From positions 199,001-263,000 of the forward strand of contig JAJOZX010005785.1 in the NCBI GenBank assembly GCA_023014485.1: a stretch of 64,000 bases of DNA, in the 5' to 3' direction. This DNA comes from Bathynomus jamesi. Its lineage: Eukaryota > Arthropoda > Malacostraca > Isopoda > Cirolanidae. The position numbers were made by a program, and so were the translations under genes. Below the pieces are notes generated by a model. That model was not told the origin of the DNA. It searched no databases and saw nothing but the letters and a program-made list of their open reading frames with translations. Shown one piece after another: positions 44,640-56,248 of this stretch. Position 1 is the first letter of the stretch. Each line of letters opens with the position of its first letter.

Positions 44640-45515
44640 GGATGTTGACTTATTCTTGGTAGGCTCAACAATTTAATCCCATATATTAAGTTCACAGTTG
44701 AAAAAGAAAATGATGGAAGCCTATCTTTTCTGGATCTAAATTTTGGAGATGCTCTAATCAATTAAATTTAAGTCTATCGCAAGCCTATTAATAAAAACTC
44801 TTGTGTGCATTTTTATTCTGACCATCATCCCTCGATTAAATCCTCTACTTTCTCTGCTATGTTTCTTAGAGCACTGAGAGTTGTCAGTCAGAATTTTTAG
44901 ATTCCGATTTAGCAATATCATGAATATTGGTACTAAATCATGTTATCCTATTCATTTTTAGATAACTGTCTTAGGAAAGCCAAGAATAGGTATTATAATA
45001 ATGTAATTGTAAAGGAATTTGAGCGTAAAAATATCCTTACCTTACCTTACCATGTTAATTTTCAATATCTTCCGACTTTACTTAAGGCAATTGGCATTAA
45101 TGTAGTCTTTAAGTATAATAATACTGTTAAATATACGCCTAATAAAGATAGCCGGATAATGTTGTTGGTTGTGTGTATTCGATTGGATGACACAATGTAA
45201 CTCAATATATGTAGGCCAAACGGATAAAACGTTAGATATTAGGGTAAAACAGCGTAAATATGCATGTAGAACAGCTAATAATTCCAGTGCTTTGCTTAAC
45301 CATATGTATAGACTATAGATGTAATCATAGCATCAAGTGGGATAGTTCTAAAGCGCTAGTTGAAAACAGAGATATAATAGAAAGAAATATTCTAGAATGT
45401 GCATTTATCCATTTTAAAAACAATTTCAGTAACAGTGCGGGAATGTATAAAATTGACAATATCTTGTTAAAATTCCTTTTGCCTCTCATTAAACTCTTGT
45501 TAAGTATGTGCTAAT
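44640..45515 (+). pseudogene. Penelope-like fragment, RT end plus GIY-YIG
   Basis: FTVEKENDGSLSFLDLNF (near 44690) and VYRKPINKNSCVHFYSDHHP (near 44770) are the post-YVDD blocks of Penelope-like RT. SIYVGQTDKTLDIRVKQ (near 45205) is the GIY-YIG motif, followed by LECAFIHF in the 45260-45514 frame. Several frames; 5' truncated. A family different from the 25.2-28.7 kb copies. Confidence 0.75.
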
Positions 45516-45709
45516 TGTTTTGGTTTCGCTACGTTGATATATTTATGGGCATTTGCTTCTTCTCTTCATTCCCTTACGAGGTGCAGCTCTGAATACACGA
45601 AAGAGTTGGAATCGTTTTCTCTTTTTCCTTGTGGGTTTGCAAACATATACCACACACACAAACACACACATATATATATATATATATATAATATACACAC
45701 ACACACACT

Positions 45710-45761
<52 letters not shown>

Positions 45762-45802
45762 TATATATACATATATAATATATATATATATAATATATAT
45801 AC
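45516..45802. repeat. Unrecognised sequence then (CA)n/(TA)n microsatellite
   Basis: 45516-45650 shows no feature I can support; 45651-45802 is a compound dinucleotide tract. Confidence 0.8.
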
Positions 45803-46155
45803 AGGGTGTTTCAGGAGGAAAGGTCAATACTTCGGGAGGTGATAGTATCGGTCATTGTGAGAAAAAAAGTTCATATGAACATGTTGTCTAATTCTCAAGG
45901 TTACGGAGATAGATAGCTATTGAATCTACAAATACAAAAGCATTGTTAATGGTCATCAAGAAAAGAAACCAATTACTGTTTCTAACATTAATGACTAAAA
46001 ATTGGCATTTGAATGGTATCAGATACAGAAACGACAAATTTGTTACAGTTTACAATACGTTTTCGAAAATCCCACCGTCAACCTCAATGCACTTGAACTG
46101 TGTGCGAAGATCGCGTGTTGTTCGTCTGAGTGATTTGACAAACTCAGAAGGTCCC
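45803..46155 (-). mobile_element. Truncated mariner-like element, transposase tail
   Basis: The end CAGGGTGTTTCAGGAGGAAA follows a TA tract. On the minus strand the frame RTQFKCIEVDGGIFENVL-stop (about 46110-46060) resembles the C-terminal NGGHFEHVL end of DD41D transposases. The other end is lost in a TA repeat at 46165. Confidence 0.6.
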
Positions 46156-46163
46156 CTGAGACC

Positions 46164-46164
<1 letters not shown>

Positions 46165-46207
<43 letters not shown>

Positions 46208-46222
46208 ATACATATATATGTA
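46165..46222. repeat. (TA)n microsatellite
   Basis: TA run with short ACATATACATA tail. Confidence 0.95.
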
Positions 46223-46244
46223 TGTCTTAGCCCGCTGGTTTTTC

Positions 46245-46442
46245 TTAATATCCAAAAATACATTTTTCAATGTATTTGGGGTGTTGGTTCATATATGACT
46301 TCATTTCTAGCGCAGATGAACCAAAAAATAGAAAAAACTTAATGTTCATAACTTTGTTTCGGTTCATTTGCGCAAGATATGAAGGTCATATTTGAACAGA
46401 ACACACCAAAATACATTAGAAAAATGTATTTTGGATATTAAT
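46245..46442. repeat. 198-bp foldback/MITE
   Basis: AATATCCAAAATACATTTTT at the left is mirrored at 46421-46442 (ends GGATATTAA), and inner arms GGTGT...GTTCA also pair. No ORF. TTAA at both edges could be the target duplication. Confidence 0.8.
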
Positions 46443-46900
46443 TTCAGTGTTGGTGAAACACTCAATAATTACCCTAACCTCCCCCTTCAACTTACTAACG
46501 TCTTCAACGTTTAGTATAGGTTCGGCCTTCCTCAACTGTAAGCCTACCCCCCCCTCATCAAGCGTTGCAAATCTTCCCGTCACCTCGCGTACACACATTT
46601 TAATCACTATATCTTCACTCAACTCAAAAGAAACAAACCAATTTCTCGGTAATTGCCATAGGGACCACCGTTGTAATCTTTAAAATCAGTATACACCGAT
46701 TAACCCCACACTAGCACACGATGCTTTCTGCGACGGCATCGCGCAAGTTAAAGGTTTATAACCGTTTATAACGTTTATAACCGTCACAAGTTTAAATTAA
46801 ATTAAGCCGGCACGCTTTGAAACTTCTAAATCACTAAAAAACAACTAATATTCAATGAATTAACTATAACAATGTGGAATAAAACGCAAGTATATAAAAT
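46443..46900 (-). other. Unrecognised short ORF region
   Basis: The minus-strand frame 46622-46416 encodes SEDIVIKMCVREVTGRFATL followed by a GGVGLQLRKAEPIL stretch. I do not recognise it. It could be an exon or LINE ORF1 remnant. The rest of the interval has only short GTTTATAACC repeats (46750-46790). Confidence 0.3.
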
Positions 46901-47499
46901 TGAGAACTTTTTAACAGTAAATTTTCGGCAATATCCCAAAAAGTAGCAACAATATCAGAGAGTTTCAGGGAATGCGTCCCGCTCAGTAAGGAGTCTAGCT
47001 GGACGAATCAGCGTTTGAAGAAAAGGAAGAAATGGATGTTGTGTATGCAGAATAATTGTGATAGAGAGGAAAGCGAAAAACAAAGAGGGTATATGAAAGA
47101 GAGGAAGTGAAACGTGAAGAGGACTAATGCGGTAGAAGAAACACAAAGTAAATAATGCTTGGAAAGAGGATGAATAAAAATTATGTCTGGAATAGAAAGT
47201 TTTTCTGGTAGGTGTGCGGAAGTGGAGGAATGAAACTAAGGAAGAAAGTTTGAGAGTAATTGATAAAAATGGAGAGTGCTCAAAGCGGATGCGGATCTAC
47301 GCATAGATGGAAGGAATATGTCGAAGGTTTGATGGTGGAAGAGATGAGAGAAGGGCAAGATAAATATGGTGGGATTTGGCGGTGTGAGGAGGACAGGACG
47401 AATGTGACACAGAATGCATGACCAGATGAAATGAAAGTGGTGGTTTGCAAACTGAAAATGGAAAAACGGTTGGTAGGGTGGATGGAATATATGGAAGAA

Positions 47500-48759
47500 A
47501 TAAAAGGGTTGAGTGGTATACTGTATATGTCACAGTGCATGGACAAATGGGAATGTGTCTGAAGACTGGAAGAAAGCAATAATTGTTCCATTGTGCAAAA
47601 TGAAAGGTGAAAGGAGTGAATGTAAGAATTACATAGTGTTGAGTGTAGTAAGGAGGTGTATGGTAGGATAGTGAAAAAAGAGTCGTGGTATTACAAAAGG
47701 ATGGTGAATGAGATCAAGGAAGTTTCCGAAGTGAAGAGGGTGTGCAGATCAAGTGTTTGCAGCGAGACAAGGATTGAGAAAGCACGTGAAAGGGATTGCA
47801 GATACATGGCTTTTGTGTATCTTCAGAGAGAGCGTATGATAGAGTAGAAAAGCACTATGGCAGGTCTTGAGTATATATAGGGTAGACAGTAGACTCATGA
47901 ATGCAGTGAAGAGTTTTATAATGGAGTAGTGCATGTGGAAAGTAAATAAGGAAGTGAGTGATTGGTGTGCGTCAAGGATGTGATATCTCGGTGGCTGTTC
48001 AATCTGTTTATGGATAGAGTGATGAGAGAGGTGAAAGTGACACTGCTAGAGAAAGAGGATTGACTCTGGTGTGTGATGGAAATAGGTGGGGGAGTCGAAT
48101 ATGTTGAACGTGGATGATTTCTATGCTATTGCCTAGAATGAATTTGATATGCAATTGGTTGTTAAGAGTTGTGTGGCTATGTGCGAGAGAAGCTTGTTAA
48201 AAGTGAATGTTGGATAGAGCAAGTTATTGGCTGTGAAGAGAGACGGAAATTCGGACTGCAATGTGATGGTGAATGGTGAAACACTGAGGTAGTAGAGTCT
48301 TTTAAGTGTGTGGGATGTGTTTTGAAGAAAAAGAGATATGAGTGAGGATGAAGTTAGCAGTCAAATGAATCAAGGAAGGAAAGTGGCAGGTGCGCTTAAA
48401 ACGGTTGTGAGAAAGCGGAGACTGAATCGAGATGTTGTGAGATGTTACATGAAGTGTGTTACTACCAACATTTTTCTTGGGTGTGAAACAGGACATGACA
48501 TGAAAGAGAGGACTCAAGAGAAGAGGGGTTGAGGTGGATAATGTGAGAAGTATGTGTGGCGTATGCCGGATTGATAGAGTAAAAAATCGTATGGTTCTGG
48601 AAAGATTTGGGCGTTCAGAAGTCGGGTGGAAGTAGAAATTGAGGAAAGTGTGTTGAGGTGGTTTGGGCATATTGAAAGAATGAAAGATGACAAAGATGTG
48701 AAGAATGTATAAGAGTGTTTAAGAAAGTAGGAGGAGAGGAAGGCCGAGAAGATGGATGG
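47500..48759 (+). pseudogene. LINE-e reverse transcriptase remnants
   Basis: Recognisable blocks by eye, in several frames: EDWKKAIIVPLC, KNY near 47625, VYGRIVKKES, ERAYDRVE near 47840, then an RQGC-like block near 47970 and FNLFMDRVMREV near 48000, MVNGETL, and SFKCVGCVLKKKRDM. Order fits an RTE-like RT with the LFMDGV block. Many frameshifts. Confidence 0.6.
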
Positions 48760-49573
48760 TGTGAAAAAACTAAATAGGGATATGGGTTGATTGCCTGATA
48801 CCCTCATCCGGTGGAAATTTCCAGCAGATTACAGTGGAGAGTTAACGACAAAAGCCCTACGTTTTTTCGTTAGAGAGTTATGTATATGTAGGTCTTCAAA
48901 GGACCTCTTTATGTTTATTTGCCTTCGGTATTTGCGCTGCTTAATGGGAAAGAAAGGAATTGCCTTACCTTATTATTTCGTTGGGTCTCGCTTCTGTTTC
49001 GATGTAGGGCGCGACGATCTTTTCGATGTAGGGCCGTGGTTCGAGGGAGTTACACAACGAGTTGCTTTGTTGTAATTAATATAAGCAGTCACTACACTTA
49101 AATACCTATACACTTAAATAGGCCTATCCTTTTTATAGTTATTAGGTTTTATATTAAGAGGATTTCACTCAGAACTTATAGGAAGATAAAGGACATCTTA
49201 CTTGCTTAAAGCATCGCTGTAACATAAGCAAGCTCCGAGCGAGCCGCTATAATGTAATATATATCTTCGTATTTTTATTATTTGCTGATTTTGCAAAGTT
49301 CGTTGACTCTTCTCTCGAGGTAATTTTCATGAGTCAGCAGCGGAAAATTTTGAACGCGAAATAATAAATTTTTCTTGTGGTTGGGTGGGCCCAATGCCTC
49401 CATATTTAGTTCTATGTATGTATGACAATTATTTTCATTCCCAATAGGCTATGTCGCCAATCCGGTGGCAATTTTGTAGATATTTAATTCAATTAATTAA
49501 TAATTTATTTTTAATTATGAAGTAAAGGTACCACATACGATACCATGTTGTAAGCGTATATAGTTTTTCCATA
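48760..49573. repeat. Left direct repeat (LTR-like)
   Basis: About 95% similar by eye to 52423-53171, from GGGTTGATTGCCTGATACCC through GTTTTTCCATA. It contains about 65 bp (near 49245-49310) absent in the right copy. TACTGGGGGGTGG follows, where a primer-binding site would lie. Confidence 0.75.
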
Positions 49574-50144
49574 TACTGGGGGGTGGGGCCGGAGAAAAAT
49601 TTGTGTTATAGATTAAATTTTTTGACAAACAGTGTGTTTTAAGCCATGTGAAATGGGTTAAAGGGAATGAAGTAGGGATTTAAAAAGAGAAAGGTTACTC
49701 AAGACCTATTTAAATATAAAAGTTCATTAGGCCAACTTCTCACATTTAGTTAAAGTTATATCAATCAGTTTGACTCCCCTTAGTATAGGAAATTTATGGG
49801 ATTAAAGTAAAGTTATTAAGCATTTTAACTTTGCTCATTATTTGGGGAAGTTTTATACAGGTCACCAGGTTTTAAATGCTGGTTTACTAACGTTGTTTTG
49901 GAGTTTTGTTATGTTTTGTTTTGTTAACGATTTACGTTTTGAAGTGACTTCTACGTTGGTGAGTTAATTGAAATGTATTGTACTTCCATGTTGTGTTGTT
50001 TGGTTAAAAAAGATTGTACTGTATTCAAACCTCCTACCACTTCAGACTAGTCAATATCTGTAGTTTTAGTAGAGTAAATGTTACTCCTCCACAGGTAGAT
50101 CTGGAGGGCTTGGGGCTTTGAATCTTGTACTGTTTTTGTGTTGT

Positions 50145-51230
50145 TTGGTCTCTGGCCAAGGGAGGCCATAAGACCATTGTTGTTTGGACCATGGCCAAAG
50201 GAGGCCATAAGACCCTTGTTATTCGGCCCATGGCCAAGGGAGGCCATAATACCGTTGTTTGGCCCATGACCAAGGGAGGCCATAAGACCGTTGTTGTTTG
50301 GCCCATTACCAAGGGAGGCCATAAGACCGTTGTTCTTTGGCCCATGGCCAAGGGAGACCATAAGACCGTTGTTGTTTGGCCCATGGTCAAAAGAAGCCCT
50401 AAGACCCTTGTTTGGCCCATGGCCAAGGGAGGCCATAAGACCCTTGTTCTTTGGCCCATTGCCAAAGGAGGCCATAAGACCTTGCTGTAGTTTGGTCTCT
50501 GGCCAAGGAGGCCAAAAGACCTTGTAGTTTGGTCTCTGTCCAAGGAAGGTCACAAGACCCTTTTTGTATTTTGGTCTCTGGCCAAGGAAGGTCACAAGAC
50601 CGTTTTTGTAGTTTGGTCTCTGGCCAAGGGAGGCCACAAGACTTGTAATAGTTTGGTCTCTGGCCAAGGGAGGCCACAAGACCCTTGTAATAGTTTGGTC
50701 TCTGGCCAAGGGAGTCCACAAGACCCTTGTAATAGTTTGGTCTCTGGCCAAGGGAGGCCACAAGACCCTTGTAATAGTTTGGTCTCTGGCCAAGGGAGGC
50801 CACAAGACCCTTGTAATAGTTTGGTCTCTGGCTAAGGGAGGCCACAATACCTTTGTAATAGTTTGCTCTATGGCCAAGATAGGCCATAAGGGCCATGTTG
50901 AATAGTTTGGGCTATGGCCAAAGTAGGCCATAAGCCACTTGTTGAATAATTTGGGCTATGGCCAAGGTAGGCCATCAGCCCCTTGTTGAATAGTTTGGGC
51001 TATGGCCAAGGTAGGCCATCAGCCCCTTGTTGAATAGTTTTGGGCTATGGCCAAGGTAGCCCATAAGCCCGTTGTTGAATAATTTGGGCTATAACCAAGG
51101 TAGGCCATAAGCCCTTGAAATAGTAGTTTGGGCTATGGCCAAGGTAGGCCATAAAACCCTTTAAAGTAGAGTAGTTTGGGCTATGGCTAAAGGTAGGCCA
51201 TAAAACCCTTTAGAGTAGAGTAGTTTGGGT
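50145..51230. repeat. 1.1-kb minisatellite, ~42-bp units
   Basis: About 26 head-to-tail units built on GGCCAAGGGAGGCCA-AAGACC-TTGT...TTTGG. Units near the right end diverge to GGGCTATGGCCAAGGTAGGCC. Because many units are 42 bp (3x14), both strands stay open, giving repetitive ORFs such as 50931-50047 (minus) with 14-aa repeats like LGQRPNYYKGLVAS. GGCC palindromes are frequent. Similar 75-bp sequences with GTAGATCTGGA flank it at 50043 and 51502. Confidence 0.92.
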
Positions 51231-51239
51231 GCCCACTGT

Positions 51240-51392
51240 CTAACCATATAATTTTGGCACAAAATTATGTGCACAGAACCAGAGCGCAGCAATAAAAGCT
51301 TTTACTCTCCAATCCTTGGTTATGTTCAGACAGGTTGTTGTGTTTGACACACATGTAAAGAATACAGTGTGTGTATATAATATATATTATAT

Positions 51393-51423
<31 letters not shown>

Positions 51424-51800
51424 TTTATTTTTTTATTTTTTTTTGCATTCCTCTGAATCCAGTTGGTCTTCAAAACTTGGATTCACCACTCCAATGAAGT
51501 CAAAACCCGTAGTTATGATTGAGTAAATGTTATGTGTGCTACAGGTAGATCTGGAAGGTTTGGGGTTTTGAAGGAATCCAATCTGTTTGCAAGGAATGTA
51601 TGTGTCTGTTGATGAAATCTGTTGTGTGAGTCTTCCTTAAAAGAAGAATTGGATGCTTGGAGTTGTATGTATATATTTATATACTGTATGTATGTGTAAA
51701 TGTAGATTTTGTTGTAGGGTTTTATTTTTGAGTTTTGTGTGAGGTTAACCAATTTGGTTGAGTAAAGATCCTCAAATGTTTCATTTGAGACCCTTATATC
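51240..51800. other. LTR-like element interior, no gene
   Basis: Holds a (TA)n tract at 51375-51424, a T-rich run, and the second copy of the 75-bp flank repeat (51502-51573). No coding evidence. Confidence 0.6.
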
Positions 51801-51960
51801 AAGCCTTGCCTGTTTTATGCCTATATGTCAATAGGACTTAGAATGTGTTACGCCTATATGTCAAATAGGACTTAAAATAGGTTGCGCCTATGTGACAAAT
51901 AGGACTTAAAATAGGTTGCGCTTATATGTCAAACAGGACTTAGAATGTGTGTGTTAGGTG
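51800..51960. repeat. Short tandem repeat, ~37-bp units
   Basis: Four units of GCCTATATGTCAAATAGGAC-TTA-AAT-GGTT type. Function unknown. Confidence 0.85.
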
Positions 51961-52422
51961 GGTGTAGGTTTGAATTCGTGCAATTGCTTTAGGTCTTTGT
52001 GATGTTGAAAGTCTAAGTCGAATTTTTTGATGTTAAAGTTCTGAGTTGAATTTTTGCGATGTTACAAGTTCGAGTTTAAATTGGTGATGTTAATGAGTCT
52101 TATGAGTAAGTTAAATTGCTGAAATAACTTTTATAACCTACACCACAGGTTGAATTAAAATTTGTAGTGTTTTTAGTAAGGATAGGCCTTGAGTGTAAAG
52201 AGTAGGGCCTACTTTGTGAGGTAGGCTTCTTGTATATTTAAATTACAAATTGTAGTGTTTGAAGTAGGCCTTTAGTGTACGAGTATGTTGGGCCTATTTT
52301 TATAGGACCTAAAATGAGTTAAGCCTGTTAAATGAACAAGGCTTTGTTTACGGTTAGTGTAAAGTAAAGGTTGTGTTAGTGTAAAGGTAAAGGGATCGGT
52401 TCCCCAGCCACACGGGCCACCA

Positions 52423-53171
52423 TGTGAAAAACTATATCGGGCTATGGGTTGATTGCCTGATACCCTCATCCGGTGGAAATTTCCAGCAGATTACAGTGGA
52501 GAGTTAACGACAAAAGCCCTACGTTTTTTCGTTAGCGAGTTATGTATATGTAGGTTTTCAAAGGACCTCTTTATGTATTTGCCTTCTGTATTTGCGCTGC
52601 TTAATGGTAAAGAAAGGAATTGCCTTACCTTATTATTTCGTTGGGCCTCGCTTCTGTTTCGATGTAGGGCGCGACGATCTTTTTCGATGTAGGGCCATGG
52701 TTCGAGGGAGTTACACAACGAGTTACTTTGATGTAATTAATATAAGCAGTCACTACACTTAAATACCTATACACTTAAATAGGCCTATCCTCTTTATAGT
52801 TATTAGGTTTTATATTAAGAGGATTTCACTCAGAACTTATAGGAAGATAAAGGACATCTTCCTTGCTTAAAGCATCGCTGTAACATAAGCAAGCTCTGAG
52901 CGAGCCCTTCTCTCGAAGTAATTTTCATGAGTCAGCAGTGGAAAATTTTGAACACAAAATAATAAATTTTTCTGGTGGTTGGCTGGGCCCAATGCCTCCA
53001 TATTGGGTTTTATGTATGTATGGCAATTATTTTCATTCCCAATAGGCTATGTCGTCAATCCGGAGGCAATTTTGTAGATATTTAATTAAATTAGTTAATA
53101 ATTTATATTTAATTATGAAGTAAAGGTACCACATACGATACCATGTTGTAAGCGTGTATAGTTTTTCCATA
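52423..53171. repeat. Right direct repeat (LTR-like)
   Basis: Partner of 48760-49573, ending at the target duplication GATGG. Confidence 0.75.
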
Positions 53172-53555
53172 GATGGACATGGTAAATGATTGCGTGAGCA
53201 ATCTTAAAACCTGATCTGGGCAGTACACGAGAAATGTCTGCAAGTCGGGTGGAATGGAGGATGCTTGTTATAAGTACATAAGTTCGATACTCTGTCTCTT
53301 TTATTTTTGACAAGGCCTGGAAGCATAACCACGCATGGTGTATGAAACGCCGCAGGTGTGGGATTTTGCCATGTGTCGGGGCGCTGATTCACTAAGACGC
53401 CTGCGTGAATGCATGTGTATACTTTACTTTCTGCCTTTTCTTCTTTTCACTGTCTTCTGTATTTTACATCCAGGTTGTTTTCTGTCTTCTCATCCCAACT
53501 CCTTAGGAAATGAGATTTTTTTTATAATGTGATGTAATTAAATTGTGCTCATCTT

Positions 53556-53576
53556 TATATATATATATATATATAT
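53556..53576. repeat. (TA)n microsatellite
   Basis: Target tract of E5; ATATATAT is duplicated at both E5 edges. Confidence 0.9.
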
Positions 53577-53849
53577 TAGATTGGTCCAAGCTCATAGGGG
53601 GCAATTTTGAAATGCAATTTTTACATTGTCTTACCCCAGGAAAATGTTAAGCATGTTGACAACAAGCCATTAACCAAGTTTGAGCGAAATCAGACGATAT
53701 TTAATAGTGCCGTCTGGATACCAAAATTTGTGTTGCAAATGAAGATTCACGAAAATTCGGGCATTTGTAATAGGCATATTTTTATAGGTTAAAATGCATA
53801 TAAAATTTCCACACCACCCAGGAGGTAATTGCTCGGCGCGTTTTTTACT

Positions 53850-56055
53850 TTACTTTGAACGAAGTCCCTCAATCATGGTCAATTTCTTTGCATCAGGGAA
53901 CTGTTGTTGGTGCCTCTCCACAACTTGCAAGAGGTACTGAACCTGATCTTCGTTCTTTGTTAGATGATTGCTAAAGTTCAGAATCAGTGCTACAGCCCTC
54001 TCTGCGTTGTCGTTTACGACATTCATTGTCTTAACGTAATTACTAGCGATCTGGTAGTCGTCTCTGCTACTCCACTCCGCTGGATTGACTTCAAGAAAAG
54101 CTGACGGTAGTGATAGTTTATGAAAGAACTGGCGAGTAACGCTAGTGACGAAATTGGCTAGAGTTTTTTCATGCAGATTGGGTAGTGTTTGATCCAGGGT
54201 TATTCGCTTGGGTGGTTTTACAGAACCCTTGGCATTTAATGCCTGAACCATTTCTCGCTTCACTTCCAGTGACGCGCCATCATAAAAAAAAAAGAAAGTG
54301 CAATGAGCTCCTCGCTTAAATACCATAGATGACGGCAGAGCGCTTTAGATGCAGTTACTGAGATTTCTTTATCCTCATAGAATTTTAGTTATTTGAGAAG
54401 TGCCAAATCGTTCCTAGGAGCGGAACAGGCGAGAGGAACCGCAAACCAGGCAGGTGTGTAGTGGCGCATGGCATATATTGCAAAACGTTTTATCCCAGTT
54501 TGCTCGTATACAGTCATTTTAAATTGCTAGCTAAAAAGAACTATCTTAATGGCATATATAACTCGCGCCATCCATCTTCCACGATGTAGAGCTCCTGGTT
54601 GCTGAAATTTTACGCCACGGGGTGGAACATCGCCCATGTAAATCACTGTCAACTCAAGAAGCTCCCTATAATCTGCTTGTGGTTGGATTTTGTCGGGATG
54701 ATGTTTGCAGATGGTGACAATCTCTTCTTTCTCTGGTATATCTACATCTACGATATTGAAACGCTCCTTATCTATCGCCGCCCAGGACTTCTTGAAGCGC
54801 TGGAATAATATAATATCGGGGCCAGTGGTGGTACCGTAACACTTATCGAAGACGGATGATATTACAATTTCATTGATATGGTGGCGGCAAGGTAGTCCTA
54901 ATAGTTGTCTTTCAAGCTTGTTTTCAAGGACTGTACGAGCTCCATTCTTGATACCAGTGTTGCTAGCAGTTGTATCGAAACACATGGCCTGCACATGACC
55001 GCGCAAATCCCAATCATCTAAGCATTCTATTACAGCTGTTGCAATTTGTTCACCTGTTCAGGAAACTAGCCTAGGCACTGCCAGAAGCTTAGACATTCCT
55101 CCCCCCAGAAACAATAACAGGTAGTCTTTCTGTAGTATCATTTTCTGTGAGATCTGGAACTAATTTACCATCCCAATGAACAGTAAGAGGAACATCAACA
55201 TTAAAGGAGTGCTTAATATCGTCAGCAATCTTTTTGTGAATTTCAATCCTTCTTCTACGTATTGTACTTTTGCTGAGAATGATATCGTCAACATCATGTC
55301 CAACAGAAGTAGCAGCAGCTGACAGTACGACAACAGCATTGCGATCACTCATTTTTGTTCGGTCTAATGCCATAGACAAGTCAGGTGATACGATGTGTTT
55401 ACCTCTACTGGACCGTCTCTGTTTATGCAAAGGTTGAGGGATACATGACGTACTCGGTTCTTCTTCGCTGCTGGTGCTGCTGCTACTACTATAAGCAACA
55501 GCTACGCCCATTTTCTTTCGGTTTGCCTCTACTTCTGCCAACCTTTCATTTGCTTCTTCTCTCTGACGTCTCCGGAAATCTTGACGTGCTAGCTTTTCGT
55601 CCACATTGCGCCCATGTAGCCTCTCCTTCCTTTCTCTCGCTGGGCATGTAGGAATGATTTATTTTAATCTATTGACATTATCTGCAAAGCATTTGCATGA
55701 GCAATATCGAAAAGATCATCTAAACATTTTTGAAAAGAAATTTTTTTTCTATTTGAGTCTTTGTACGCTTAGATTTTGATTTCTGAAGTGCTCTGAAACT
55801 ATCGTACATTTTCTGAATCTTTGGCAGTGCATTGTATTCAGCTATAGTAGGTATTCTGGCCATTTCCCAAAATTTTAGGACCTCACAAAACACAAGTTTG
55901 GATGCCTCCTTCAAGGTCTTCTTATTCTTTGTTAGCTTGAAAATACGACGTTGCACATCTCCATTGGAAGGAAGTTTCCTTCCGCCAATCGAATCAATTG
56001 GCTGACCAAGTAGCCATATTTCTGTTCTATTTCTTCTCATTGATGAGCTCGACAT
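53850..56055 (-). pseudogene. E5 hAT-like transposase, frameshifted
   Basis: From an ATG at about 56055 (SSSSMRRNRTEIWLLG) the N-terminal domain reads KLPSNGDVQRRIFKL, VLKFWEMARIPTI and SFRALQKSKSKR. Then a linker with poly-Ser, RTKMSDRNAVVVLS, VHWDGK (first Asp), CFDTTASNTG (second), CRHHINEIVISSVF, GRWMARVIYAIK and NDNAERAVALI. Frameshifts lie near 55700, 55080, 54530 and at the A-run 54283-54292. Same sublineage as E1, E3 and E4; no introns are needed. Its 5' flank (about 190 bp upstream) was hit by E6. Confidence 0.82.
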
Positions 56056-56248
56056 AATAAACAATTATTTTACAGTAATCTTAGATGAATGAAAGAGTGG
56101 TAACCACAAAATGAAGGACACAGTGGCACAACAACCTCGCTTGCCGTCTAAGATCAAACTGAGTCAGGTCTACCGCGTGATAACACCCTCACGTCCAACT
56201 CCACCTCAACCCACCCCCAACACCTACACGATGGATCAATATGACCAT

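Larger units (their letters stand above)
48760..53171. mobile_element. LTR-like element with ~0.75-0.81 kb direct repeats
   Basis: Direct repeats 48760-49573 and 52423-53171 begin TGTGAAAAA and end TTTTTCCATA. Outside, GATGG occurs at 48755-48759 and 53172-53176, a perfect 5-bp target duplication. The repeat ends form a short imperfect inverted pair (GAAAAACTATA/TATAGTTTTTCC). The interior (49574-52422) has no gag or pol, so this would be a non-autonomous LTR element. Confidence 0.7.
46960..53560 (+). mobile_element. Degenerate RTE-like LINE-e, split by an LTR-like element
   Basis: A decayed plus-strand LINE. RT-like text appears in scattered frames from ~47520 (SEDWKKAIIVPLCKMKGERS) to ~48700. 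Near 48740 GRPRRWM is followed, after the LTR-like insertion, by DMVNDCVSNL at 53177, so the coding sense is continuous across the insertion site GATGG. Tail ends near 53555 at a TA microsatellite. Confidence 0.6.

Noticed and set aside
46416..46622. Host protein-coding exon
   Set aside because: No recognisable family, no convincing splice sites, and surrounded by repeats; left as unrecognised.
50047..50931. 294-aa minus-strand ORF as a repetitive protein gene
   Set aside because: It is the translation of a minisatellite with 42-bp units. Other frames on both strands are equally open, and there is no domain or initiation context.
50145..51230. CRISPR-like array
   Set aside because: Units are head-to-tail with no unique spacers, and the genome is eukaryotic.
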